Shown piece by piece: positions 53,480 to 64,000 of a DNA stretch of 64,000 nt. How positions within the stretch are numbered: the stretch's first letter is position 1; the number at the start of each line of letters is the position of its first letter. The notes below the pieces were generated by a model. The model saw only the letters and a list, made by a program, of their open reading frames with translations, did not search any database and had not been told where the DNA came from. Origin of the DNA: Phellopilus nigrolimitatus (Eukaryota > Basidiomycota > Agaricomycetes > Hymenochaetales > Hymenochaetaceae); assembly GCA_021029095.1 (NCBI GenBank), contig JAJOHG010000002.1, positions 186,001 to 250,000 of the forward strand, written 5' to 3'. Made by a program: the position numbers and the translations under genes.

Positions 53480-55953
53480 ATGATTATTCGGGCATTCGTA
53501 GCAGCAGTCGCGCTCTGTGCGGCACGTGTTTCTGCGACCGTCACTGTCTATGGCGCGACGACCTCCGGCGCAGCGGATGCTACCCCTACCCTATGTGTCG
53601 GTGCAATTCCCTGCGACGGGAACGTTCTCCAAGCTGTTGGCGCGCAGCAGGGGAGTAACCCGTCAATTCCGGTGCAATTGCTCACTGGTGGGATGAATGG
53701 CCTTTCCATAGGGATCAATGGGTATTTTGCTGGCTTTTCGCTCGAATTGTCCGTCGTTGACAAACTCCGTACGTCTACAATACCTTGCATGGCCTTTGGA
53801 CGTGTCTTGAGCTGAAGTATTCTTTCTAGTGGGGGAAGATGGGAATCGTCTTAACCCAATATTCCTCAACTTAATGTCTACCATCACGGCCAGGAGTGGA
53901 AAGCTTTACCTTCGAGTCGGTGGAAATACACAGGACAAGTCTACGATCCTTGCGAACGGACTTCCGGATGGCAAGACGATTGAAAAGCAAGCAGACGATG
54001 CCAGTACGGTATGTCTAACATTCCATCTTTTTCTCTCTCTGTGATTCATCATTTATCGCTTTTGATCCAGACATTTACGCCCAATCTGCTTGTCTCTCCG
54101 AACCTGCTCTATGCCATGAGCAACATTTCGCATATGCTTCCTATCAAGTGGTTCCTCGGCGTCCCTTTCAATGACACGACGAATCCCCGTTTGCTCATGG
54201 GTGAACTCGGAGAAAAGATTCTTGGCGACAACCTGCTCGGTCTGCAGCTCGGAAACGAACCGGATTTGTATCACAACAATGCAATCCGGGATCCTAACTA
54301 CTCTGTCACGCAGTACAATTCAGAGTTCGGCGAAGTTCTCCAGGACTACATGGGCGACTCGTCCATTTCGAATAACTCGCTATTTATTGCGCCAAGCGTG
54401 TGCTGTGGTGCTGGAAATGGAGGTGGCTGGAAGCCGGAGGATGTGTGGAATACAGGTTTCCTAGACGAATATGCCGATCACCTGGCATACCTTTCCGTCC
54501 AATAGTGCGTGTCTCCTAACCCGTCGGGCATCTCCTTGTTCACAATTTTCATCAGCTATCCGACAAACAACTGTAACTCGTCAGGCTCATCGGTCAACCC
54601 GCAGGACATACTTAGCTCGACTTTCCTCAACCACAATAATGTCCAAACCCTTAACGCTCCTTACTTAAACAGCACGAACATCGCACAGTCACTCGGGAAG
54701 CCGTTCATCATGTTTGAGACGAACACAGCGTCTTGCGGTGGGTTCTCGGGACTCAGTGACTCCTTCGCCGCGGCGATGTGGGTCGTCGATTACTCGCTCA
54801 ACATGGCAATGTCAAACTTCTCGCACGCTCTCTACCACGTTGGTGGTCAGAGCGACTATTACAATGTGCGTTTTATCAATTTATTTCTATTAAATATGGG
54901 AGGCCTTCGCTATTTGGCATGTGAAGGGCGTTATTTCCTTGGCTAATTTCGCTACAAACTATTGTATGATAGTTATCTTGCTTTCCACTCGTCTCTTACT
55001 TTTTTTTCGCTTGCTCTTTCTTTTCCTATTCTGGATAGCTACTCACAAACCCGACCTTTAGGCGTTCACACCTCCCACAGGGAACCAGACAAAGTTCCGC
55101 GAGTGGACAATTAGCTCGACGTTCTACCCGATGCTTGCCCTCGCTGAGACATTCGGGACGTCCGGTACTGCGCAGGTCGTAGATCTGTACTTGAACAACA
55201 ACAACCAGTACACGCCTGGATACGTGGTCTACGAGCACGGCAACCCCGAGCGCGTTGTCCTTATTAACTACCTCACTGATTCTACGGGCGCAAGCAACTA
55301 CACGGCGTACATCAGCGTGGGCGGAAACGCAACGGGCACGACCGGGGCAACACCCTCAAGCGTGCAGGTGAAGTACATGCTTGCCTCGTCTGCGACTGAC
55401 AAGTTTGGCATCACTTGGGCCGGACAGGTTAGTTTGTTCGCTCGAGACCAAAAGCATTGGATGTTGAAACATTCTCTTCTCCAGACCTTTGGCGGAGCAT
55501 TCGAGTCTGATGGCCGTCTGCAAGGAAACGAGATGATCTACACGTATGCGTGCGACACATCCAACAACGTGTGCGCTGTCCCCGTTCCTGCGCCTGCAGT
55601 GGCCGTCGTCTTCCTCAGCTCGGACGCACTCAGCGAATCAGCACCAAAAACGACGCAAACTTTCGGGACCTCCACCTCAGCCGTACGTACCTTACTTTTC
55701 CTGCCATAGAAATAATGTTTATGAAGACATTCACTTCCAGACTAATGCAGCAAATACCGCGACGGTGAACCAGGCGGTCCTCGCAACCTCGAACGGGCGT
55801 GGGGGCGGTCTGTGGGACGCCTCTGGCTCGACGAGCTATGGGAGCTCGAACGACGGGGGACTGGGCACTACCGCGATGCTCACCTCTGCGGTGCTTACCG
55901 GCGGCCTCGCCGTCTTGGGCGCTGTCTTCGTCGTCAACAGGGGCTGGCCATAA
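53480..55953 (+). CDS. GH79 glycoside hydrolase, beta-glucuronidase-like (copy 2)
   Basis: Signal peptide MIIRAFVAAVALCAARVSA leads to TVTVYGATTSGAADATPT. The body parallels copy 1: IPCDGNVLQAVG, LTGGMNGLSIGINGYFAGFS, LRVGGNTQDKS, FLGVPFNDTTNPRLLM, LLGLQLGNEPDLYHNNAIRD (acid/base Glu) and PFIMFETNTASCGGFSGL (nucleophile Glu). The C-terminal beta domain has DLYLNNNNQYTPGYVVYEHG. The last exon has TAMLTSAVLTGGLAVLGAVF, the same hydrophobic C-terminal segment. Introns fall at the same places as in copy 1, for example before the FTPP and TFGG exons, which shows descent by duplication. Codon usage is less GC-biased than in copy 1. The enzyme is secreted and probably wall- or membrane-attached. Confidence 0.9.
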
Positions 55954-56533
55954 TCCTGCAGCCCACAAACTGGAACAGGCTGTTGGATCTCGGATAGACT
56001 TGGCGCTGGTAATGGTGAAAGAGCGGCTTGAGCGCGCTCCCGCCTTTCGCCCCTTATATCATTTTATAATATGTATACCTCGGCTGGACATCTGACCCAC
56101 TCTCGCATGATCATGAACGATCCATACTTACCTAGCTAACTGTAGCTCGATAATACCCCATGTCATTTCCCCTCATTTACACCATCGTTTTGAACATTGC
56201 ATTCGTCTCACTAGTAATATCTAATGAGAGGTTCGCACATGCTGGCAGGAGACTTATAGCGTAATGAGACCTCCGTGTGTATATGCTTCGTTATGGCGTG
56301 AAGAAGACAATTAGAAATTGGAAAGCCTGCCGTCTTTTTTATTGAACCTTTGAGCTTGTGATCTGGCTATTTCGCGCGCTAATTTGTATTTCGCACGACG
56401 CGTCGACGCGTTCAGTCGCGTGCCAGTGATTCGACCGCGACGAGCCACAGAGCCTTCCGAATCTCGCACAAACACACATACACGAAGATTCTCTGGTCAA
56501 CATATTGAAGCAGAGTCCAGAAACAAAGAAACC
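55954..56533. other. intergenic, no gene seen
   Basis: About 580 bp between the second GH79 gene and CDC23, both on the plus strand. It should include the CDC23 promoter. Confidence 0.5.
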
Positions 56534-59030
56534 ATGGAGCTAGACATTGTAACTTCCCTGCGGAAGGCTGTTAAAGACTGCTCGGACAGAGGTCTCTATT
56601 ACGCGTCGAAATGGTACGCTTCCTTCGCCTTAGCGCTTTGAGTTTTGACCGACACGCACGTTCCTATTCATCTAAAGGGCATCAGAGCTCCTGCTGTCGA
56701 TATCAGCGGAGCAGCGCAAGGTTCAACCACAGGTCCAGACGGGCATGATCTCCATGCAGACAGTCTTGCAAGAGGTCGCCGAAGCGGATTTCGAGGAGGA
56801 GGAGCAGGACGTACTGGCCGCTGCCCGCGCGCTCGCAGAGGCGAAGGAGTACATGCGCGCGTCGAAGCTGCTCCATGAGTGTAAGAGCGCGCGGGGCAAG
56901 TTCATGCGGTGGTATTTTGACTTTCTCGTACGCCGTTCTCGACCTGTTTACTTGAGCTGCGCGGCTGTGTTGATTGACGAAGTTGAAAGGCAGAAGAAAA
57001 GAGGGCACTGAGGGACTGGCATAATCTTGACTGTGAGTCTGTGACGGCTCTATGCTGCTTGTTGTATGCTAATAGAATTAAAGATTCTTTATCACAAAAC
57101 AGTGAGCAGTGCGATCTCCCTAGGTTCTTGTTATCCTTATTTTTTCTCGTCCAGCGAAGGCTGCACAAGTTCCTTTGCAACCTCTTGCACCGATCAACAA
57201 ATACATTCAAGAGCTTTTGGAAATGGTTTCTGACGAGACAGACCCGTGGCTATTGTTCCTGTACGTCCGACGAATCTCTTTTAATCAAGTAGCTCACTCA
57301 CAATGTCCGTTCAGCAAAGCTCTTTTCCTCAAACGATTATCACGGAAAGAGGAAGCTGTCGAGGCTTGCATCTTGTCCATTAAAGGCTACGCATGGAACT
57401 GGTCAACTTGGCTACTTCTTGCAAGCTGCCTTGGAGACCGAGAGGAGGTAAATGGACAGTTCGTGAATACCCTGACTTACTGGGTGGGCTGACTTGAGAT
57501 AGCTTGCGGCAATATTAGCAATCATAGAAATCCCACCGGGACACCCTCTCGTAGAACTCTTCAAGCTTAAAGTCGTCGTCGACCTCAGTTCGCCAGTGGA
57601 TGATGATGTCCTGACTGCCGAGCATATGCTTAGACCTGACTTCTTTCCCAAAAGCGCATGGCTGATGGGCTTGCGAGCTGCATTGCTATATCATCTCCAC
57701 GGTACGATTGTCAAATGTGGCATTCATTTGTTTTTTGCCATTACCAACACACGTTTTTCGCGCTTCTTCAGATTTCCATCGCGCGGAGGCGCAATTTGAC
57801 ATGATCATGAAGGTCGACCCGATGCGGATCGACGACATCGACATTTTGTCGAACATCCTTTACGTCGCAGAGAACAAGGTGAAGCTCTCGAAGCTCGCAC
57901 ACTACTACTTAAGCGTCGACAAGGACCGCCCAGAGGTGTGCTGCATGGTCGGAAACCACTACTCGCTACGCCAGGAGCCGGAGCGCGCGATCCAGTACTT
58001 CCGTCGTGCGACGGAGCTCGACCAGTCGTATTTGCCGGCATGGACGCTCATGGGCCACGAATACGTCGAGATCAAAAACTCGCATGCTGCTATTGAATCC
58101 TACCGGAGAGCAATCGGTAAGCCTTCATTTTTCGTGCTTGGTGATTCTCAATAACCACGCTCCTGCAGATGTTAATCGCAAGGACTATAGGGCTTGGTAC
58201 GGCCTCGGACAAGCTTATGAGCTTCTCAACATGCATCAGTATTCGTTACATTATTATCAACGAGCGACTGCTTTACGGTAAGCATCTTTTCCTCGTCCGT
58301 CATAGAGAATGTGCTCATTTTTTTCTCCCACCAAGGCCTTATGATGTGCGCATCTGGCAAGCTCAGGGATGTGCTACGAAGAAATGGGGCGGTACGTTAC
58401 ACTCCGACTACTTCTCATCAACCCGCTATAAATACTTCCATTTTCTTTATTCAGGCCACGTGAAGCCATCGAGTGTCTCAAACGCGCGTTGCTTGGCGCA
58501 GATGCGAACGACACGACGCTTTGTGCCAGGCTCGCAAAGCTATATGACGAAATAGAGGATTATCGCTCAGCTGCATCGTACCACCAGAACATTGTCGACA
58601 CTTCTCAGCGTAAGCTATACATGACAGCCTTTTTTTACCTCTGGGGCTGATATGACATTCACCTTCCTCTAAACGGTTCACAGATGAAAACAAGCCGACA
58701 TTCCAGTTCGCGAAGAGCCTCATGTATGTCGCACGCTTCCACCTCGACCGCGGCGGCGACGACCTCCCGCGTGCGCGGCAGTACGCGGAGAAAGTCGCGC
58801 AGAGCCACGCAGAGGAGGCTTCCACCGCGACAGAACTACTTAAGCGCATACACGCTCGAGAGAGCACGCTAGGCACGGCGAGCTCAGGCGGCCTTCCGAG
58901 TGCGGTGCCGAGCACTGGCGGGACGATAGGAACAGAAACCGGAACGATGCCGACATCAGCGACTTCGAGTTCTGGCGCAACTGCGCCGCCTGTGACAGGG
59001 GCATCAGGCATGTCAAGTTCGTTGCGTTGA
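56534..59030 (+). CDS. CDC23: anaphase-promoting complex subunit CDC23/APC8
   Basis: ATG at 56534 begins MELDIVTSLRKAVKDCSDRG then LYYASKWASELLLSIS, the start of the APC8 N-terminal domain. TPR repeats follow over many small exons: WLLFLKALFLKRLSRKEEAV, WSTWLLLASCL, DIDILSNILYVAENKVKLSK, LSVDKDRPEVCCMVGNHYSL, RAIQYFRRATELDQSYLPAW then TLMGHEYVEIKN, YRAWYGLGQAYELLNMHQYS and IECLKRALLGA. CIVGN(Y/H)YSLR and the LMGHE(Y/F)(V/I)E(M/L/I)KN run are characteristic of CDC23. The subunit forms part of the TPR arm of the APC/C ubiquitin ligase, which drives mitotic exit. The tail after FHLDRGGDDLPRARQYAEKV is serine/threonine-rich and poorly conserved. Confidence 0.93.
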
Positions 59031-59393
59031 CGAAGTATGTAGATTTTTTGTATTATTTGCCATTTGGCGTTGTTGTACTAACTGACAGTGACAAGTTTGC
59101 TTGAAGTCTACTCGGCCTCAATTACTTATTGCTCTGATTTCTCAGTATCAGGAATGGTATAATGTTACGATGTTTTTGAATTGCGACTACTACTGGTATC
59201 GAACTTGCTGATACTGTCCGTCCTACAGTATCATACATAAACTAACGAGATGATGGTGCTAACAACATATCAAGCGGACCTCCTCGTCAGATACATATCT
59301 ATGATAGTGTAAAAAAAAAGAGAGAATTGTGAACGCGAATATTTTAGTACACAGCGAGTATCGTGGCATTGCGTCAAATAATAACAAAATCAA

Positions 59394-62168
59394 TCAAAAT
59401 CGTCCAGGCGAAGGGTCAACAAGTCGAATCCCTCCGCGCCGCATGGAATCGTCTTCGTCTGATAACGAATGGCTGCCATCATCTAGCGATGGTTCTCGTA
59501 CGAGGCTCATGCTCTCCTCCCTGTCATCCTCGCCCCTCGGGTACCGCCGGTCGCTTGATGCGCGTCTATGACCCCGCCCACGCTCGCGCCGCCATGCATT
59601 TTGCGAATCATCGTCGCTCACAGGTGAAAAGCGTGTGCGTGGCGGCAGCGGTTGTGTTGCAGCCGCACCGCCGAAACTCGACCCGATTGACGTTGCGGGC
59701 GAGTCGACGAATGGATCGTGTCGAGGTAAGCTCTTCTGGCTCGCGAACTAGCGTTGCCGGCGCTGTGCGCAACGGACCATCTGAGTCGAAGTCATAATCA
59801 GACATCGGTGGAAGCCCCGTCGACGCATGCTGTGGCCGAGGTTGCTGTAATAGCAACCTGTCCGTCGACCCTTTGCCAGGCTCCTCGTTGACGGGCGTGA
59901 GTGGGTTGGGCCATGTTTGACCAGGAGAAGGTGGATGATAAGAGACATCACGCCGCTCGTGTGTTGCGAGCTCCGTACCCAAACCCTTCGTCGGGTATTT
60001 ATGTACCACGTCCTCCCTTTCAAATTTGATTGTCGGCGTCCGGGGCGGAAATGGCGAATGCCCCGTCGGAGTAAACGTGGACCCGCGTTCTGAGCCCATG
60101 TCAAGCGACGGTACGGGAGCATCGTAAAGTTGATGTCTCTGTAGACCATCGAACTGCGACTCGCTGTCCCGATTCCTTTGTCTTGAGCGGATGGAGCTCG
60201 CAGTATGGCTCGACATACTCATTCGTCGTGCGGTACGAGCTCGAATCATACTACCCAAGGGGCCAAACGAGCCACGAATAGAATCGATGCCCGGGTCTTC
60301 GACACTGCTGAGATCCTTCTCATCCGCTCCCGTGGTGTTGCTGCGCGCAGCCTGCAGTAGTAGCGTCGAACGTCGGTCAAGCTTGTTCCCAAGTTCTGAT
60401 GGGTCGATCTTCGACATCTGCAGAATAGTGATACCACAGCAAATAACCAAGAATGCCATGACAATTGTTATAATCTGTGAAGCCGCAGCCTTGAGCCCCT
60501 TGAATAGGACCACAGTGGTGACCATAGAGAAGAATGTGACTGGCAAGTAACGTGAGGCCGTTTCACCAAAAAGCTCTTGATGAATACTTACAGATGACAT
60601 AGTATGTGGGCGTAACTAAAATATGTCAGCAACTATACATCAACCGAAAGAACGAATGGTATTCACCCATAGCTGTTGAAATCAACAATAGTTAGGGCAA
60701 TCATAGCGAAATAAGTATTTAGTTTCTTACCAGTGTTGAATAACGCCAAAGCAACGTTGAGATAGTAGACTTCCGTGACTGAAAAAGGCGTCAGATACGG
60801 AACCAGTATCTCCAACAGCAGAGCGCGTACTTAGTGTAATTGCCACGAAGGCCATTAAGAAATATATGAACCAGTAGTTGAACTTGATTTAAAATAAATA
60901 AAGTAAGCAGGCATTCGCGGAAAGGAAAGACAAGGACAAGCATGCCTGGTTGTCGCCGTAGGCCGACGTAACTATGGCAGAGCCTAGGCCAGTCGTGACA
61001 CTGACACTAATGCCCCCTATCATGCTGCACACCATGAGATACCACAGCATGCTCTTCTTCCCATATCTGAAACATGACAAAAGCTGTGAGATGAGCGGGG
61101 ACAAAGGAGTTCAATTTGCTCACTTGGGTGCAAAGTAGAAAATTATGACAAGAGATATCGCGATAAGCACACCTGCGTAAGACAAAAAGCCGGCAGAGAC
61201 GAAAAGCTTTTCAAAATCTCTGATTTGCCCAACAGACGGCTCCTGCGGGCCTGAATTATAAAGAATAACTTAAGTTATACAAGCATTTCCGAGAACAAGG
61301 CACATTACCGTTGAGCGCAATAATAATGGACCCAATCTTAGCATACAATCAGCAATTGATTAAGAACGGAGTGGTGATCGACTCACAATGCACAATGCAC
61401 ATCCTACCCATCCAAAAAATGATAACTTTTCCTTCAGGAAAATCGAAGAAAGTATGGCGCAAATTACAACGGAGAGAGCTCCCAATGGCGTCTATGATGG
61501 CGACGAGATCAACAACAGAGCGCGAAAGACGACGGTCAACATTGCCAGACAACGCACAACGACAAGTGCTTCAACGAACGCGTATGCTGTGTACGGACAT
61601 CAGATGTCTCCTCCCAACGAGGCGGACATGGCCAGAACTTACCTGCAAAATTGCATAGCTCCCCTAGAATCATCACTGTGTCAAGCAGCGCAGTAGAATT
61701 CGTTAACCCTGGTGAAGTCTAACATATAGCCGCACACGCACTAGTCATTCCTAACCACCATAATGGCTAGCAGAATAAGACAATGGCATGAGCATCAACG
61801 ACGGAGGTAACCGCACTGATTTTACTCACCGATTTGAGGTATGCAACGCCCTCTCCGGCTTGTCCGCCCGCCTGCGAGCGCAGAAGCCCCTTCTTTTTGA
61901 AGACGAAACTCGATCCAATGAGAGTACCACTCGCCACCGCCCTGCCAGTCGACCTTCGTAAGTGCGAATGCACATAAAGCGGATGTAAAATATCCTACAA
62001 AACGATACCGACAACCTGATAGGCGAGGTACAAATGAGCCGACGATCACTATGTTCACAAGCAGGAGCCACGCACTTTGAGATTCGACCCTACAGTGACG
62101 GTGGCCGCCGCAGAAGTAGTTGCAGAGGCGGCGGCGCTGCTCGTCGACGAAGAAGCTGAAGTCGACAT
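59394..62168 (-). CDS. NIPA-type magnesium transporter (DUF803 family)
   Basis: ATG at 62166-62168 begins MSTSASSSTSSAAASATTSA. Small exons then give VVGIVLAVASGTLIGSSFVF with KKKGLLRSQ, MILGELCNFAAYAFVEALVV, TPLGALSVVICAILSSIFLK then EKLSFFGWVGC, FLSYAGVLIAISLVIIFYFA and YGKKSMLWYLMVCSMIGGIS. Next come FNYWFIYFLMAFVAITL and a last span block, LPVTFFSMVTTVVLFKGLKA. GTLIGSS, LGE..NF.AYAF and PLGALSV.(I/V)......LKE are the NIPA signature. NIPA proteins move Mg2+ or recycle from endosomes. The C-terminal 300 residues are a disordered serine-rich tail. Near 59735 the frame appears to shift by one base so that DPFVDSPATS and RTRFSPVSDDDSQN can join to the tail ending at 59394. Confidence 0.82.
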
Positions 62169-62605
62169 GCTAGACGTCGAGAGAGGGCGATGCCGGGATA
62201 TAGACGGCGATGTCGACAGTAGCTGCGTAGTAAAGCAGTGCGTGCCAAGATCACTTCGTCGCAGCCACTGGGAACCGCTGCGTGAGTAAAAAAGACATAC
62301 GTAATACATACTTATTATATCATGGTCGCCGTGTCGCCGTGGACCGTGGGTCCATCCGACTCCGCATCGCAAGAGAGAAAATCATTGAATTGTAGAAAAT
62401 AAGGCAAAGATAAAAAAAATAACAGATAATATAGTATACATATTTTTAGTTTACAATACTATGTGGGTACACAATAACGTTAAAGCGAGGAGAGAGAAAG
62501 AGACGTGCCAGTACAAAAAAAGTAATGGAATGGGTCTACATGAGCAACGCGATGACGACAATGAGATAAAACAGAAAATCAGAGCAGTGAAACCCAAACC
62601 CAAAA

Positions 62606-64000
62606 TCAAGAAACATCCTGCTGCGGAGCGGAAGGTAAGGCGGCTTGAAGTAATGTCAACACCTGGATCAACGTCCGCTCGTCAATCAACTCCCCTTGCT
62701 GCAGGTCGCGCAGGAGCACCCGCGGCGTATCACCCATGCACCGCAGTGTCAACATCGACAGCGCACTCTCGATCCGCACTGATAGCGAGTCCAAAATGGT
62801 CATCAACTCGCGGTCTGTCGCCTTGTCGTCAACGTGCGGAATAAGCGTGTTGGGATCTGCGTATATAACCACTTTGTCCTGCGGCAGTGGTAAACTCTCT
62901 ACTGATGCCACGTTGGACGCACTGCCCTTGCGTGGTGGCAATGGCCGAAGGACGCGCGACGAAGCCAGTGCTTCCAGGCGTACACACAGCATCGCCAGCT
63001 CACGCATCTGCGAAACACTGAACTGTACCCGCGAGCACGCCGCGTCTGGCTCGTCGGCCGTGATGAGCTCGAATCGCCCGATCAGGTCCTTCGGGTATAC
63101 GAGGGAGAGTACCTCCGGGATCTCGAGCCCTTTCATGCGCTTCTCGCCGACGTGCACGAGCTCGACACCAATACGATCGATAGTGTCGATGAGCGCCTTC
63201 GACGCTGGATCAGCTTCATCGGGTCTCTTATTGATCACACGCTCTTGAATTTCGCGCACGACATCTGCACTGCACATGATCTGGCCGCCAGCTGCGCTCC
63301 CTTCAATGCGCGCCGCTCGGTTGACCATCGGCCCAAAGTAATCCATGCGGTGTGTGATGGGGTCCGGTTCACACACAGGCATACCGCAGTGAATTCCCAT
63401 GCGTACCGAGAGGCCACGTTCAATGAGTTTACCGCTCCTGTCGTATGTCTCTTTTCCATCCTCGCACTCGAGAACTTCTAAAGGCCAGGACTCCTGCAAG
63501 AGATCGAGCTGGACGGTGAGACACCACTTGAGCGCGGAGAGCACATTCTGGAACGAGCACATAAACGCATCGCCTTCCGTCTTGACCTCATAACCGCCGC
63601 ATAGCCGGAGCTGTCGGCGCAAGAGCTGGTTGTGTAGTCGCATGGCGGTCGGCATGCCGGCGTTCGCATCCCAAAGATGGGTCGAATTCCGGATGTCCGT
63701 AAACACCAGCGCGACATGACCTGTCGGCGCGAGAACCTCCTGAGGAAGCCGTGAGAGCTGGACATCGCCAATGTCCTGCGTCTTCGGCTTCGGTTTACGC
63801 GCCAGGTAGGTCTCTACCTCGGTAAGGGAACCGACCGTCGCCTGCCGTGAACGTGCCTCGAACAAGCCAGACACACTGATAACCATAATCATAGTACTTC
63901 CGTCCGCTCCATAGCTGATAGCGAAGTCACGCAATTTCTGTGCGGCAATCATCGGGTCAGCTTTCTCCGAGCGTGCTATGTCAACGGCTGTGCGGTACGA
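62606..64000 (-). CDS. CYR1: adenylate cyclase, catalytic C-terminal part (5' end outside the window)
   Basis: A single open frame runs from the right edge to a stop at 62606-62608. At its upstream end, KLRDFAISYGADGSTMIMVI resembles the last part of the PP2C-like domain found in fungal adenylate cyclases. The class III cyclase domain follows: GHVALVFTDIRNSTHLWD (metal-binding Asp), KTEGDAFMCSF (second metal-binding region), VRMGIHCGMPVCEPD and MDYFGPMVNRAARIEGSA. A C-terminal region of about 150 residues ends LPSAPQQDVS. Order and spacing match fungal Cyr1/Uac1/Cac1, whose missing N-terminal part has leucine-rich repeats and a Ras-association domain. The enzyme makes cAMP for the PKA pathway. 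Confidence 0.93.
   Translation of the reverse strand, partial: SYRTAVDIARSEKADPMIAAQKLRDFAISYGADGSTMIMVISVSGLFEARSRQATVGSLTEVETYLARKPKPKTQDIGDVQLSRLPQEVLAPTGHVALVFTDIRNSTHLWDANAGMPTAMRLHNQLLRRQLRLCGGYEVKTEGDAFMCSFQNVLSALKWCLTVQLDLLQESWPLEVLECEDGKETYDRSGKLIERGLSVRMGIHCGMPVCEPDPITHRMDYFGPMVNRAARIEGSAAGGQIMCSADVVREIQERVINKRPDEADPASKALIDTIDRIGVELVHVGEKRMKGLEIPEVLSLVYPKDLIGRFELITADEPDAACSRVQFSVSQMRELAMLCVRLEALASSRVLRPLPPRKGSASNVASVESLPLPQDKVVIYADPNTLIPHVDDKATDRELMTILDSLSVRIESALSMLTLRCMGDTPRVLLRDLQQGELIDERTLIQVLTLLQAALPSAPQQDVS

Overview
The window looks like nuclear DNA of a filamentous basidiomycete (Agaricomycetes). The genes are dense on both strands and split by many short GT-AG introns of roughly 45-70 nt. 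They include families typical of that group: an unspecific peroxygenase-like heme-thiolate peroxidase, GH79 glycosidases, a PWWP protein, a NIPA-type transporter and a fungal adenylate cyclase. Two tRNA genes with introns between positions 37 and 38 and fungal transposons agree with this. There are no bacterial operons and no CRISPR array.

Layout. 0-14.7 kb: the end of a BRO1-domain (PalC-like) gene, an HAD phosphatase, a membrane-anchored monothiol glutaredoxin, a decayed pseudogene, an NADH pyrophosphatase, an unknown gene with a run of tiny exons, a 312-bp hAT-type MITE, an ArsB-like membrane transporter and a flavin monooxygenase with an NTF2-like N-terminus. 17-20 kb: a YMC1-like mitochondrial carrier and a CoA-binding-domain protein. 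21.7-30.1 kb: a full-length Ty1/copia retrotransposon with two 498-bp LTRs. Its reverse transcriptase region is split by a 2.86-kb hAT-like element, which carries a piece of a SUV3-type RNA helicase gene and a second unidentified gene fragment but no transposase that I can see.

31-43 kb: heme peroxygenase, DAP1-like heme-binding protein, HIT zinc-finger protein, twin-CX9C complex I assembly factor, DUF1746 membrane protein, a four-span membrane protein, a GT32 glycosyltransferase and a 2-oxoglutarate/Fe(II) oxygenase. The last two each contain apparent single-base frameshifts. 44-56 kb: two GH79 paralogues enclose a 6.7-kb stretch with tRNA-Ile, three palindromic MITE-like repeats, tRNA-Ser and a PWWP gene. 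56.5-64 kb: CDC23 (APC8), a NIPA-type transporter and the 3' part of adenylate cyclase, which runs off the end.

The genes are mostly unrelated housekeeping and secretory functions, not a pathway cluster. The most unusual structure is the nested transposon. Other points of interest are the gene-fragment capture, a perfect 113-bp inverted repeat beside a tRNA gene, an 11-nt microexon carrying a redox active site, and a gene whose first internal exons are all frame-preserving.
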